A stretch of 61,506 bases of DNA from Oceaniglobus roseus (GTDB lineage: Bacteria > Pseudomonadota > Alphaproteobacteria > Rhodobacterales > Rhodobacteraceae). The position numbers were made by a program, and so were the translations under genes. Where the stretch lies: the NCBI RefSeq assembly GCF_002869745.1, contig NZ_PNOS01000030.1, positions 1 to 61,506 on the forward strand, written 5' to 3'. Each line of letters starts with the position of its first letter. Position 1 is the stretch's first letter. The notes under the pieces were generated by a model. It had not been told where the DNA came from, did not search any database, and saw only the letters and a list, made by a program, of their open reading frames with translations. Shown here in pieces: positions 1 to 8,537 of this stretch.

Positions 1-273
1 GCCGCTCAGCAGCCCGCCGATGCCGCCCGCGCCGCCGAGGCCCGAGAGGCCGCCGCCGCCGCTGCCCCGGGCCGTCGTCCCGCCCGTGCCGACATGGCTG
101 CCGCCGCCCGAGGTGAGCGAGCTCAGCAGCCCCTCCAGCCCGCCGCCCGAGCGCTTGTTCTCGGCCAGCTTGCGGCGCACACCGTCCATGCCGCCGTTGT
201 TGCGGAAGGCCTGCACGCCCTTCGCGGCGACATAGGCCAGGGCCAGCTTGCTTACCATTTTCGTCAGCGACAT
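1..273 (-). CDS. DUF533/TerB-like Gly-rich protein, N-terminal part only
   Basis: Only the first 91 codons lie in the window; the gene runs off the left edge. The start ATG (complement of 271-273) is preceded by a GGGAGG ribosome site. The protein opens with a short basic, Ala-rich helix (MSLTKMVSKLALAYVAAKG), then a segment with RNNGGMDGVRRKLAE, then a low-complexity Gly/Ser stretch with GGLSGLGG-type repeats. This resembles the start of DUF533/TerB-like proteins of Rhodobacterales, whose conserved domain lies further downstream. Identification therefore rests on the N-terminus alone and is tentative; the role of the family is poorly known. Confidence 0.5.
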   Translation of the reverse strand, partial: MSLTKMVSKLALAYVAAKGVQAFRNNGGMDGVRRKLAENKRSGGGLEGLLSSLTSGGGSHVGTGGTTARGSGGGGLSGLGGAGGIGGLLSG

Positions 274-331
274 CGGTTCGTCCTCCCTCGGGATGCGTTT
301 CCGGAGAGATAGGTGCGGTGCGGCGCCCTGC

Positions 332-1591
332 CTAGACCAGATCGGGCTGGCGGCTGACCCGCTCGGCCAGCCGCGCCACGGTCAGCCCCTGCACGATGAT
401 CGAGAAGACGACGACGAGGTAGGTGCAGGTCAGGATCAGCGGCTTCCACTCGCCCTCGGGCAGGGACAGGGCAAGGGCGACCGAGATGCCGCCCTTCAAT
501 CCGCCCCAGGTCATCACCGGCACCACGCCCGCATCGAAGGTGCGGAAGGGCTTCAGCAGCAGGATCGGCACCGCCACCGCCACCAGCCGCGCGAACAGGG
601 CGAGGGCGATGGAGAAGGCGCCCGCCACGAGTGCCTCCTGGTTGAAGGCGACGGCGAAGACCTCGAAGCCGATCATCAGGAACAGCACCGCGTTCAGGAT
701 CTCGTCGATCAGCTTCCAGAAGCCGTCGACATAGCGTCGCGTCTCTTCCGACATGCCGTACTTGGCGCCGACATCGCCGATCAGCAGCCCCGCGCAGACC
801 GCCATGATCGGCGCGCTGACGTGAAGCGCCACGGCCAGCTCGTAGCCGCCGAAGGCGAGGCCGAGGGTCAGCAGCACCTCCAGCGAATAGTCGTCGATCC
901 GCCGCATCAGCTCGAACGTGATCCAGCCCAGCACGAGGCCCAGCAGCGCGCCGCCCCCGGCTTCCCGCGCGAACAGGAGCGCGGCGTCCGACAGGCCGCT
1001 GCCTTCGCCCGCGCCGTGGGAACTGGTCGCCGGGAAGGCGAGGCCGATCAGCACCAGGAAGACGACGTAGCCGACGCCGTCGTTGAACAGCGATTCGCCC
1101 GCGATCTTCGTCTCCAGCGATTTCGGCAGGTCGGTGGCGCGCAGCACCCCCAGCACGGCGACCGGATCGGTGGGCGAGATCAGCGCGCCGAAGACCAGCG
1201 CGACGAGCAGCGGCATCCCCGTGAGCCAGGAGAAGCCCGCGCCGACGATCAGCGTCGACAGCCCCACGCCCATGGTCGCCATCAGCAGCACCGGCATCCA
1301 TTGCGCCCGCAGGTCGCCAAGCTTCACATGCAGCGCCCCGGCGAAGAGCAGCAGGCCCAGCATCCCCTCGAGCAGCGCGTCGGAGAAGTCGATGCCCGTC
1401 ACCACGTTCCTCACCTCGTCCGCGACGCCGAGGGCGGGCCAGACGAGATCGAGCAGCACGATCCCGAGCGAGGCGAAGAGCGAGACGACGAGGATGCCGA
1501 TGGAGGAGGGCAGGCGCAGGAACAGGTAGTTCACCGCGCCGAAGGCTCCGGCGAGGACGATCATCAGCGAGGCGATCTGCAGGAGGGTCAT
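332..1591 (-). CDS. Na+/H+ antiporter of the CPA1 (NhaP-type) family
   Basis: A 419-residue integral membrane protein predicted to exchange Na+ or K+ for H+ across the inner membrane. It is hydrophobic throughout, with about 10-12 membrane segments from residue 3 on. The family hallmarks are present in order: LLFAGALHV, then ISPTDPVAVLGVL (the ion-binding TDP region), then AGESLFNDGVGYVVF (the conserved NDG segment). The length matches prokaryotic NhaP-type proteins without a C-terminal regulatory domain. The 58-base gap to the DUF533-like gene and the shared strand allow co-transcription. Ion preference and physiological direction cannot be read from sequence. Confidence 0.88.
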   Translation of the reverse strand: MTLLQIASLMIVLAGAFGAVNYLFLRLPSSIGILVVSLFASLGIVLLDLVWPALGVADEVRNVVTGIDFSDALLEGMLGLLLFAGALHVKLGDLRAQWMPVLLMATMGVGLSTLIVGAGFSWLTGMPLLVALVFGALISPTDPVAVLGVLRATDLPKSLETKIAGESLFNDGVGYVVFLVLIGLAFPATSSHGAGEGSGLSDAALLFAREAGGGALLGLVLGWITFELMRRIDDYSLEVLLTLGLAFGGYELAVALHVSAPIMAVCAGLLIGDVGAKYGMSEETRRYVDGFWKLIDEILNAVLFLMIGFEVFAVAFNQEALVAGAFSIALALFARLVAVAVPILLLKPFRTFDAGVVPVMTWGGLKGGISVALALSLPEGEWKPLILTCTYLVVVFSIIVQGLTVARLAERVSRQPDLV

Positions 1592-1788
1592 CGGGCTTCT
1601 CCGGTCAGCGTCCTTTCGTGCCTATCCGAGGCGCCCGCCCGGGAAAACAGGTTTGTGCGGTGTGGCAGGGCGGCAGGCCGGGCTTCGGGCCGCCATGGAT
1701 GGAGGAGGGGGCGGGATGACCGGGACGTCCGGCTGCGGCCTGCCCTGCGGCGAGGGGCGGGAGACGGGCCGAAGCGCCGGACGCTGGC

Positions 1789-2913
1789 CTAGGTGCCGAA
1801 CTCGGCGCGGATCGCTTCGGTGTGGGCGCCGAGGGCGGGGACCTCGGGCGGGACCTCGGGCGCGGGGCGGCCGGCGGGGCGGGGCAGGGCGATCTCGGCG
1901 CCGCCGGGCAGGCGCACGGCCATCCGCCGGAGCGCGGGGTGCGCCGAGAGGCCCGCGGCATCGTTCAGGCGGCCCCAGGCGATGCGCGCCGCCTCCAGCC
2001 GTTCCGCAGCCTCGGCCGCGGTCATCGCGGCGAAGACCGGCTCGCTCAGCGCGTCGAGGTCGGCGCGGTGGCGCACCCGCACGGCGTTGGTGGCGAAGCG
2101 CGGGTCGGTTGCGAGGTCCGGCTGCCACAGGACCCCGGCGCAGAAGCGGTGCCATTCTTCTGGCGTCTGCACGCCCACGATCACGGTGCCGCCGTCGCCG
2201 CAGGTGTAGGGGCGGGAGGGGGAGATCGAGGCGTGGGAGAGGCCGAAGCGTCCGGTCTCCTGACCCGCCTGTTCGAGATGGAGGAGCGGCACGCTCATCC
2301 AGTCGGCCATGGAATCGAACATGGCGATCTCCAGGTGCTGCCCCCGCCCGGTGATGCCGCGGGCGATCAGCGCCTCCAGCACCGCGGCATGGGCGTTCAT
2401 CCCCGTGGCGATGTCGGTGACGGAGACGCCGACCTTGCTCGGCACCTCGGGCGTGCCGGTGACAGAACAGATGCCGCTTTCGGCCTGCACCAGCATGTCG
2501 TAGGCGCGCATCCGGGCATAGTCGGTGTCCTGTCCGTATCCCGTGATCTCGACCCCGATGAGCCGCGGATTGAGCGCGGCGAGCGCCGCGCGCCCGAGGC
2601 CGAGCCGCCCCATGGCGCCGGGGGCGAGGTTGTGCACCAGCACGTCCGCCCGCGCCGCCATCCGCTTCAGAAGGCCGAGGTCCGCCTCGGCCTTCAGGTC
2701 CAGCACCGCGCTTTCCTTGCCGCGGTTCAGCCAGGCGAAATAGGCCGAGGTGCCGTGAACCGCGCTGTCGTAGTGGCGCGCCGTCTCGCCCGCCGCCCGT
2801 TCGACCTTGATCACCCGCGCCCCGGCATCGGCGAGCCTCAGGGTGCAGACCGGCGCCGCCACCGCCTGCTCCAGCGCGACGACGAGAAGACCCTCGAGAG
2901 GCCGCCCGCTCAT
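1789..2913 (-). CDS. CaiB/BaiF family CoA-transferase (family III)
   Basis: A 374-residue family III CoA-transferase, predicted to move CoA from a donor thioester to a carboxylic acid acceptor in the cytoplasm. The N-terminus MSGRPLEGLLVVALEQAVA fits the family's conserved 'L.GL.VV.LE...A.P' opening. It is followed by GARVIKVER, NRGKESAVLDLK, YDMLVQAESG, TGTP and the SVTDIATGMNA stretch before the helical linker. The start at 2913 was chosen because the conserved fold begins there; the frame stays open further upstream without family similarity. It diverges from pxpA across a 175-base gap. Substrate is unknown; nothing nearby fixes it. Confidence 0.85.
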   Translation of the reverse strand: MSGRPLEGLLVVALEQAVAAPVCTLRLADAGARVIKVERAAGETARHYDSAVHGTSAYFAWLNRGKESAVLDLKAEADLGLLKRMAARADVLVHNLAPGAMGRLGLGRAALAALNPRLIGVEITGYGQDTDYARMRAYDMLVQAESGICSVTGTPEVPSKVGVSVTDIATGMNAHAAVLEALIARGITGRGQHLEIAMFDSMADWMSVPLLHLEQAGQETGRFGLSHASISPSRPYTCGDGGTVIVGVQTPEEWHRFCAGVLWQPDLATDPRFATNAVRVRHRADLDALSEPVFAAMTAAEAAERLEAARIAWGRLNDAAGLSAHPALRRMAVRLPGGAEIALPRPAGRPAPEVPPEVPALGAHTEAIRAEFGT

Positions 2914-3030
2914 CGGGCGGATCCCGGAATTACCATGGAAATCATCGCTTTGCCCCTGCCTTCTGCGCCTTTCTGCGAGCCTATCAGGGGCGCTTCGCCT
3001 CCACAATCGCCGCCCATGGCCCGTGGCCCC

Positions 3031-3059
3031 CTGACATCGCCCCGCACCGCAGCTATCCT
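3031..3059 (+). promoter_or_regulatory. candidate sigma-70 promoter for pxpABC
   Basis: CTGACA at 3031-3036 and TATCCT at 3054-3059 are separated by 17 bases, close to the housekeeping consensus. The -10 ends 29 bases before the pxpA start codon. A G-rich ribosome site (AGGGGGA) lies just before that codon. Read by eye only. Confidence 0.45.
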
Positions 3060-3088
3060 TTCGCGGCGGACCGGCGGAAGGGGGACCC

Positions 3089-3859
3089 ATGGGCAGGACG
3101 ATCGACCTCAATTCGGATCTCGGCGAAAGCTTCGGCCCCTGGGCGATGGGCGACGACGCGGCGATGCTGGGCATCGTCAGTTCCGCCAACATCGCTTGCG
3201 GCGGCCATGCGAGCGACCCCGAGACGATGTTCGCCACCCTGACACGGGCGAAGGAGAACGGCGTCGTCGCCGGTGCGCATCCCGGCTACGGCGACCGCGA
3301 GGGGTTCGGGCGGCGCATCATCCCCATGGGCGCAGCCGAGGTCGAGCGCATGGTCGCCGTCCAGATCGGCGCGCTGATGGGCGCGGCGTCGCTGGCGGGA
3401 ACGACGGTGCGCTATGTGAAGGCGCACGGCGCGCTCGCCAACCTCGCCTCGGCCGAGCGTGAGGTCGCCGATGCCATCGCCCGCGCGACGAAGGCCGTGG
3501 CGCCTGACCTCGCGCTGCTGGCGATCTCGGGCACCGCGCTGGAGCCGGCGGGGCGCGCCGCCGGGCTCGACGTCTATTCCGAGATCTTCGCCGACCGCGC
3601 CTACCAGCCGAACGGCCTGCTGGTGCCCCGGTCGCGCGAGGGCGCGATGATCCACGATCCCGAGGCCGCGGCCGACCGCCTGCTCGCCTTCCTCGACACC
3701 GGCCTGATGCCGACGCTCGACGGGCCGGGCATCCCGCTCGACGCGCAGTCCGTCTGCGTGCACGGCGATTCCCCCGGCGCCGTCGCCATGGCGCGCCACA
3801 TCCGCGACGCGCTTGCCGCGGCGGGCCATACCGTCGCGCCCTTCCTCGCCCCGCGATGA
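3089..3859 (+). CDS. pxpA: 5-oxoprolinase subunit A (LamB/YcsF family)
   Basis: A 256-residue LamB/YcsF protein. In characterised bacteria PxpA, with PxpB and PxpC, opens the ring of 5-oxoproline to glutamate using ATP, clearing a spontaneous damage product of glutamine and glutathione. The sequence shows the family opening DLNSDLGESFGPW, then ANIACGGHASDP, GAHPGYGDREGFGR, VKAHGALANLA, SEIFADRAY and QSVCVHGDSPGAV, all in the usual order and at full length. It is the first gene of a tightly coupled trio: its stop overlaps the pxpB start by four bases. A good promoter candidate lies just upstream. Confidence 0.93.
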   Translation: MGRTIDLNSDLGESFGPWAMGDDAAMLGIVSSANIACGGHASDPETMFATLTRAKENGVVAGAHPGYGDREGFGRRIIPMGAAEVERMVAVQIGALMGAASLAGTTVRYVKAHGALANLASAEREVADAIARATKAVAPDLALLAISGTALEPAGRAAGLDVYSEIFADRAYQPNGLLVPRSREGAMIHDPEAAADRLLAFLDTGLMPTLDGPGIPLDAQSVCVHGDSPGAVAMARHIRDALAAAGHTVAPFLAPR

Positions 3860-4533
3860 CGAGTTCTCCGCGGTTTACCCCGGTCTCGGACCACGCCGTC
3901 CTGGCCGAACTCGGCGACAGCATAGACGCGGACCTCCATACCGAGGTCCTGCGCCTGGACGGCGCGCTTGCCGCCGATCCCGTGCCGGGGATGATCGAGG
4001 CGGTGCCGGCCTATGCCAACCTCCTCGTCACCTTCGATCCGCTGGCCACCGACCACGGCGCCGTGGCCGAGGCGCTGGCGGCGCTGCTCGACCGTCCCGC
4101 CGCACCGGCGGGGCAGGCGACGGCGCGCGAGGTCGAGGTCTGCTACGACGCCGACCTCGCCCCCGACCTCGGCGACGTCGCCCGCCAGACGGGGCTGTCG
4201 GAGGAGGAGGTGATCGCGGCCCACCTTGCGGGCGACTACCGGGTGTATCTCTACGGCTTCGCGCCCGGCTATGCCTACATGGCCGGCGTGCCCGCGCCGA
4301 TCCGCCTGCCGAGGAAGGCCGCGGCCAAGCGCGACGTGCCCGCGGGCAGCGTCATCATCGCCGGGCCGCAGTGCCTTGTGACGACGATCACGATGCCGAC
4401 GGGCTGGTGGATCATCGGCCGCTCGCCGACCCGCATCCTGACCGGCGACGAGGAGCGGCCGTTCCTGTTCGACGTGGGCGACCCGGTGCGTTTCCGCCGC
4501 ATCTCGCGCGACCGGTTCGAGGCCCGGACATGA
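3856..4533 (+). CDS. pxpB: 5-oxoprolinase subunit B (KipI/allophanate hydrolase subunit 1 family)
   Basis: A 225-residue carboxyltransferase-domain subunit 1 protein, the partner of PxpC in the 5-oxoprolinase complex. Recognisable segments are YANLLVTFDPL, EVEVCYDADLAPDL, VYLYGFAPGYAYMAGVP, RLPRKAAAKRDVPAGSV and TGWWIIGRSP, the conserved C-terminal core of the family. It overlaps pxpA (ATGA) and pxpC by four bases each, indicating translational coupling and equal output. Older databases call such proteins allophanate hydrolase subunit 1, but the pxpA neighbour favours 5-oxoprolinase. Confidence 0.92.
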   Translation: MTSSPRFTPVSDHAVLAELGDSIDADLHTEVLRLDGALAADPVPGMIEAVPAYANLLVTFDPLATDHGAVAEALAALLDRPAAPAGQATAREVEVCYDADLAPDLGDVARQTGLSEEEVIAAHLAGDYRVYLYGFAPGYAYMAGVPAPIRLPRKAAAKRDVPAGSVIIAGPQCLVTTITMPTGWWIIGRSPTRILTGDEERPFLFDVGDPVRFRRISRDRFEART

Positions 4534-5543
4534 GCCGCGCCGTCCTTCGCGTCATGCAGGCGGGCCCGCACTGTTCGGTTCAGGATGCCGGGCGACCCGG
4601 GCACATGCGTTTCGGCGTGCCGGGATCGGGGCCGATGGACGGGTTCGGCTTCGCCGTCGCCCATGCCGCGCTCGGCAATCCCTTCGGCGGCGCGGCGCTG
4701 GAGGTCTCGATGGGCGGGCTGGTGCTGGAGTGCGTCGAGGGCGCGGTCTCCTTCGCCGTCGCCGGGGGCGGCTTCCGGGTGGCGCTCGACGGCACGCCGC
4801 TCGGGCCCTGGTGCGTCGCCACGCTGGCGGCGGGGCAGACACTCTCGCTGCGGCCGGGCACATGGGGCAGCTGGTGCAGCATCGCCTTCGCGGGCCGCCT
4901 CGACGCCCGGCGCTGGCTCGGTTCGGCGGCGACCCATGCGCTGTCGGGCTTCGGCGGCGGTGCCCTGACGTCCGGGCAGAGGCTGGAGGTCGAGGAGGCC
5001 GAGCGGCGCGAGGCGCGGCACGCGACGCTGGAGCCGCCGACTTGGGTCCGCCCGACGGATCGGGTGCCGGTCGTCCTCGGCCCGCAGGAGCGGTTCTTCG
5101 CCCCCGAGACACTGGCCGCCTTCCGGAGCGAGAGCTTCAGGCTCAGCGACGCCTACGACCGGATGGGCGTGCGCCTGTCCGGGCCCGCGCTGCCGGTGGC
5201 GGCGAAGCTCGACATGCCGTCCGAGCCGGTGGTGAAGGGGGCGGTGCAGGTCTCGGGCGACGGGGTGGCGACGGTGCTGCTGGCCGACCACGGGACCACC
5301 GGCGGCTATCCCAAGATCGGGGCGGTGCCGCGCTTCGCGCTGGATGCCTTCTGCCAGATGCGCAGCGGCGACGCCTTCCGCTTCGAGGTGCTGTCTCCCG
5401 AGGCGGCGCTGGCCGGCGCGCGCCGCGCGGCGCAGGCGGCCGACGGCTATCTTGCGGCGGCCGGGCAGGCGGCCGGATCGCTCGAGCAGCGGCTGGCGCG
5501 GATGAACCTGATCGGCGGCGTCACCGCGGGCGAGGAGGACTAG
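4530..5543 (+). CDS. pxpC: 5-oxoprolinase subunit C (biotin-dependent carboxyltransferase-like)
   Basis: A 337-residue protein of the KipA/allophanate hydrolase subunit 2 family, third subunit of 5-oxoprolinase. The start ATG overlaps the pxpB stop codon. The family opening is clear (VMQAGPHCSVQDAGRPGH, then GVPGSGPMDGF). Later come NPFGGAALEVSMGG, SDAYDRMGVRLSGP, KGAVQVSGDGVATVLLADHG and TTGGYPKIGAV. The reading frame is open well upstream of this start, but that part overlaps pxpB and has no similarity. Its stop codon overlaps that of the convergent thioesterase gene, so there is no room for a dedicated terminator between the two. Confidence 0.92.
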   Translation: MSRAVLRVMQAGPHCSVQDAGRPGHMRFGVPGSGPMDGFGFAVAHAALGNPFGGAALEVSMGGLVLECVEGAVSFAVAGGGFRVALDGTPLGPWCVATLAAGQTLSLRPGTWGSWCSIAFAGRLDARRWLGSAATHALSGFGGGALTSGQRLEVEEAERREARHATLEPPTWVRPTDRVPVVLGPQERFFAPETLAAFRSESFRLSDAYDRMGVRLSGPALPVAAKLDMPSEPVVKGAVQVSGDGVATVLLADHGTTGGYPKIGAVPRFALDAFCQMRSGDAFRFEVLSPEAALAGARRAAQAADGYLAAAGQAAGSLEQRLARMNLIGGVTAGEED

Positions 5544-5947
5544 GGCGCGTCCTCGGGCGGCACCTCGCGCTTCACGCCCGAGGCCGAGATCGCGACGAAG
5601 ACGAAATCCCCTTCCGTCACCATCCGCGCCTCGCGCGTCTTCTGGCGGCGCACCCAGCTTTCGACGCGGACGGTGATCGAGGTGCGGCCGACCCGGGTGA
5701 TCCGGGTGTAGACGGACAGGAGGTCGCCGACGAGCACCGGCGCGTGGAAGCGCATCGCCTCGATCGCGACGGTGGCGCAGCGGCCGCGGGCGCGTTCGGC
5801 GGCGGTGATCCCGGCCGCGATGTCCATCTGGCTGATCACCCAGCCGCCGAAGATGTCCCCGCCCGAGTTGGTGTCCTTCGGGAAGGCGACGGTCTGGATC
5901 GTCAGGAGGCCGTCGGGGGCGTGGGGTTGTCCGGGCGTCTCCGGCAT
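5540..5947 (-). CDS. acyl-CoA thioesterase, YciA-like hotdog fold
   Basis: A 135-residue hotdog-fold protein predicted to hydrolyse acyl-CoA thioesters in the cytoplasm. The segment FPKDTNSGGDIFGGWVISQM with the following D (MDIAAG) is the typical YciA/ACOT catalytic region, and TVAIEAMRFHAPV and GDLLSVYTRITRVG continue the fold. Length equals YciA-type enzymes. The ATG at 5947 was chosen because it overlaps the BKACE stop (TGATG) and opens the recognisable domain. It is the last gene of the pob/pca operon, so a role in trimming CoA esters of this pathway is plausible, but the substrate is unproven. Confidence 0.82.
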   Translation of the reverse strand: MPETPGQPHAPDGLLTIQTVAFPKDTNSGGDIFGGWVISQMDIAAGITAAERARGRCATVAIEAMRFHAPVLVGDLLSVYTRITRVGRTSITVRVESWVRRQKTREARMVTEGDFVFVAISASGVKREVPPEDAP

Positions 5948-6777
5948 CAGGCCGCCCGCAGCCCCAGGATCGCACGCGCCTCGGCGACGGTGGCGACGGG
6001 ACGCTCGTATTTCTCGCAAAGCTCGGCCGCCCGATTCACCAGCGCCGCGTTCGAGGGCGCCAGCCTGTCCCTGTCCAGCCGCACGTTGTCCTCGAGCCCG
6101 GTGCGCGTGTGCCCGCCCGCGGCGATGGCCCATTCGTTCACCGTCAGCTGGAACCGCCCGATCCCGGCGGCGCACCAGTTGGCGTCCGGGGCGAGGCGGG
6201 CCATCGTTTTCACATAGTAATCAAACACGTCCCGGTCGACCGGCATGGCATTCTTCACGCCCATCACAAACTGGACGTAGAGCTTCGCGGGCAATCGGCC
6301 GTCGCGGTGCATCGCCACGGCCTGGTGGATGTGGGACAGGTCGAAGGCCTCGATCTCGGGCACGACGTCGTGGGCGCGCATCTCGGAGGCCAGCCAGTCC
6401 ACGAGGTCCGGCGGGTTCTCGTAGACGCGGGTGGGGAAGTTGTTGGAGCCGACGGCGAGCGAGGCCATGTCGGGGCGCAGCGGCAGCATCCCGCCGCGGG
6501 CCTGTCCGGCGCCCGAACGCCCGCCGGTCGACAGCTGGATGATCATGCCCGGGCAGTGCTTCTTCAGCCCCTCGACCAGCCGCGCGAAGCGCTCGGGGTC
6601 CGAGGTCGGCGTGCCGTCGTCGTTCCGGACGTGGCAATGCGCGATGGAGGCCCCGGCCTCGAAGGACTCCTGCGTCGATTCGACCTGTTCCTCGACGGTG
6701 ATCGGCACCGCGGGGTTGTTCTCCTTCGTCGGGACGGAGCCGGTGATGGCGACGCAGAGGATGCAGGGTTCAGCCAT
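5947..6777 (-). CDS. beta-keto acid cleavage enzyme (BKACE, DUF849 family)
   Basis: A 276-residue (beta/alpha)8 zinc enzyme of the BKACE family, which condenses a beta-keto acid with acetyl-CoA and releases acetoacetate plus a new acyl-CoA. Visible hallmarks are ITGSVPTKENNPAVPIT, the zinc-binding HCHVR motif, QLSTGGRSG, and the C-terminal GGHTRTGLEDN containing the third ligand Glu. The gene begins nine bases after pcaG and overlaps the thioesterase by one base. This placement directly behind protocatechuate dioxygenase suggests beta-ketoadipate as substrate (giving succinyl-CoA and acetoacetate). That is inference; the family acts on several keto acids, including keto-aminohexanoate in lysine fermentation. 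Confidence 0.88.
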   Translation of the reverse strand: MAEPCILCVAITGSVPTKENNPAVPITVEEQVESTQESFEAGASIAHCHVRNDDGTPTSDPERFARLVEGLKKHCPGMIIQLSTGGRSGAGQARGGMLPLRPDMASLAVGSNNFPTRVYENPPDLVDWLASEMRAHDVVPEIEAFDLSHIHQAVAMHRDGRLPAKLYVQFVMGVKNAMPVDRDVFDYYVKTMARLAPDANWCAAGIGRFQLTVNEWAIAAGGHTRTGLEDNVRLDRDRLAPSNAALVNRAAELCEKYERPVATVAEARAILGLRAA

Positions 6778-6786
6778 GTCGGCCTC

Positions 6787-7404
6787 CTAGATGTCGAAGA
6801 AGATGGTCTCGGATGGACCCTGGAGGTGGATGTCGAACCGGTATACCCCGCCGCCCTCGGGCTTGGCCAGAAGGGTCGGGATGCGGTTGCGGTGCTCGAT
6901 CCGGGACAGGATCGGATCCTCGGCGTTGGCGGCCGCCTCGTCGGCGAAGTAGAGGCGGGTGTGCAGGCCGATGTTGATGCCGCGGGCGACGATCCAGACG
7001 GTGACGTGGGGCGCCTGGAGGCGGCCGTCGGGACAGGGGACGCGGCCGGGCTTCACCGTGTGGAAGGTGAACTCGCCGGTCTCCATGTCGCCCGCGCTGC
7101 GTCCCCAGCCGGTGAAGTTCGGATCGGCCGTTCCGCGCGTCTCGTTCGGCGCATTGTAGAGGCCCCCGGCGTCGGCCTGCCAGATCTCGACCATCGCATC
7201 GCGCAGCACCGTTCCGGTGCCTTCGTGCACGGCGCCCCTTATCGTTATCTCCTCGCCCTTTACCGGGCCGATCTTCATCCGCTGCCCGAGGTCTTCCGGA
7301 TAAACCCCTTCGATGCCGGCGAAATTCGGCGTGCAGCCGATGTGGACATAGGGCCCGGCGGTCTGCGACGGGGTCTCCTTCGTCTCGTCGGACGGTCCGG
7401 CCAT
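6787..7404 (-). CDS. pcaG: protocatechuate 3,4-dioxygenase alpha subunit
   Basis: A 205-residue alpha subunit of the intradiol dioxygenase that opens the ring of protocatechuate to beta-carboxy-cis,cis-muconate. It opens with TPSQTAGPYVHIGCTPNFAG, followed by AVHEGTGTVLRDAMVEIWQA, ADAGGLYNAP, FTGWGRS and APHVTVWIVARGI. The alpha chain keeps the fold but lacks the full iron ligand set carried by PcaH, as expected. The ATG at 7404 overlaps the pcaH stop by one base; the frame is open upstream but overlaps pcaH. Order pcaH-pcaG is the usual one. Confidence 0.93.
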   Translation of the reverse strand: MAGPSDETKETPSQTAGPYVHIGCTPNFAGIEGVYPEDLGQRMKIGPVKGEEITIRGAVHEGTGTVLRDAMVEIWQADAGGLYNAPNETRGTADPNFTGWGRSAGDMETGEFTFHTVKPGRVPCPDGRLQAPHVTVWIVARGINIGLHTRLYFADEAAANAEDPILSRIEHRNRIPTLLAKPEGGGVYRFDIHLQGPSETIFFDI

Positions 7405-8138
7405 CACAGCCCCTCCCTGCGGTTCTCGAACATCGTCTGGCGGCGGCCGCGCAGCGTGATGTCGAAGCGGTAGGCGCGCGCGTCCATCGGGAGGGTGCGG
7501 GCCATGTCGAGGGGGGCGATCAGGCTTTCGATCGCCTCGCGCGAGGGGATCGCGCCCACGATGGGGCATCTCCAGATCAGCGGATCGCCCTCGAAATACA
7601 TCTGCGTGACAAGGCGCTGCGCGAAACCGTGGCCGAAGATCGAGAAGTGGATATGGGCGGGGCGCCAGTCGTTCGCGCCGTTCGGCCAGGGATAGGGGCC
7701 GGGCTGGACGGTGCGGAATTCGTAGCTGCCATCCTCGCCGGTGATCACCCGGCCGCAGCCGCCGAAGTTCGGGTCGAGCGGCGCGAGGTAGCCTTCCTTC
7801 CTGTGGCGGTAACGCCCGCCCGCATTGGCCTGCCAGACCTCCAGCAGCGCGCCCGCCACGGGGCGGCCGAATTGGTCGGTCACGCGGCCGTGGACGACGA
7901 TCCGCGGGCCGATGGCGGATTGCCCCTCGGCGGCGAAATTGTGAAGGAGATCATTGTCCTGCGGGCCGAGGATGTGATGGCCGAAGACGGGTCCGGTTTC
8001 CTCCGACAGGGTCGAGGGGAAGGACAGGAGCGGCGCGGAGGGCGAGCGCTTGACGCTGGTCTTGTAGGGCGGCGTCAGGGCCGGAGGATGCCAGCCGCGG
8101 TCGCGGGCGGCGTATCCCCCTTTCGGCGTCGAAGTCAC
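7404..8138 (-). CDS. pcaH: protocatechuate 3,4-dioxygenase beta subunit
   Basis: The catalytic 244-residue beta subunit, holding the mononuclear Fe(III). The four iron ligands of the family are all present: Tyr110 (GGRYRHR), Tyr149 ([10 protein letters not shown]), and His162 and His164 (WRPAHIHFS). The N-terminal YKTSVKRSP and [16 protein letters not shown] stretches are also typical. Length is normal. The start overlaps the pcaC stop by four bases and the stop overlaps pcaG by one base, so pcaC, pcaH and pcaG are translationally coupled. With PobA upstream, 4-hydroxybenzoate is converted to protocatechuate and cleaved. Confidence 0.95.
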   Translation of the reverse strand: MTSTPKGGYAARDRGWHPPALTPPYKTSVKRSPSAPLLSFPSTLSEETGPVFGHHILGPQDNDLLHNFAAEGQSAIGPRIVVHGRVTDQFGRPVAGALLEVWQANAGGRYRHRKEGYLAPLDPNFGGCGRVITGEDGSYEFRTVQPGPYPWPNGANDWRPAHIHFSIFGHGFAQRLVTQMYFEGDPLIWRCPIVGAIPSREAIESLIAPLDMARTLPMDARAYRFDITLRGRRQTMFENRREGL

Positions 8139-8515
8139 TGGTTTTCCTCCATTTCCGCGAAGGTCTGCCGGGCCAGCCGGATCGCGTGGTTGGCCTTCGG
8201 CACGCCGGCGTAGATGGCGACGTGCTGGAATGCCTCGATCACGTCGCGCCGGCTTGCCCCGGTGCGTGAGGTTGCGCGGATATGCATCGGTATTTCCTCG
8301 AAATTCCCTGTGGCGGCCAGCAGCGCCAGTGTCAGCATCGAGCGTTCGCGCCGGCTGATCGCGTCCGACGCCCAGACCGTGCCCCAGGCGGCTTCGGTGA
8401 TCAGCTCCTGGAAGGGCGCGTCGAAGTCGGACTTCGCCGCTTCCGCCCGGTCGACATGGGCGTCGCCCAGCACCTCGCGGCGCACCTTCATGCCGGCCTG
8501 GTGTCTCTCTGACAT
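8135..8515 (-). CDS. pcaC: 4-carboxymuconolactone decarboxylase
   Basis: A 126-residue PcaC/AhpD-like protein that decarboxylates gamma-carboxymuconolactone to beta-ketoadipate enol-lactone. It shows [13 protein letters not shown] near the start, [15 protein letters not shown], the core [20 protein letters not shown], and [19 protein letters not shown]. It is a stand-alone PcaC, not fused to the enol-lactonase PcaD. No pcaD or pcaB is seen in the window, so those steps must be encoded elsewhere. It lies 22 bases after pobA and overlaps pcaH. Confidence 0.93.
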   Translation of the reverse strand: MSERHQAGMKVRREVLGDAHVDRAEAAKSDFDAPFQELITEAAWGTVWASDAISRRERSMLTLALLAATGNFEEIPMHIRATSRTGASRRDVIEAFQHVAIYAGVPKANHAIRLARQTFAEMEENQ

Positions 8516-8537
8516 GGATCTGCCTCCCCGTCCCGTT

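Noticed and set aside
1592-1788. Regulatory RNA or small gene between the antiporter and CoA-transferase genes
   Set aside because: No convincing stem, promoter or start codon with ribosome site was found.
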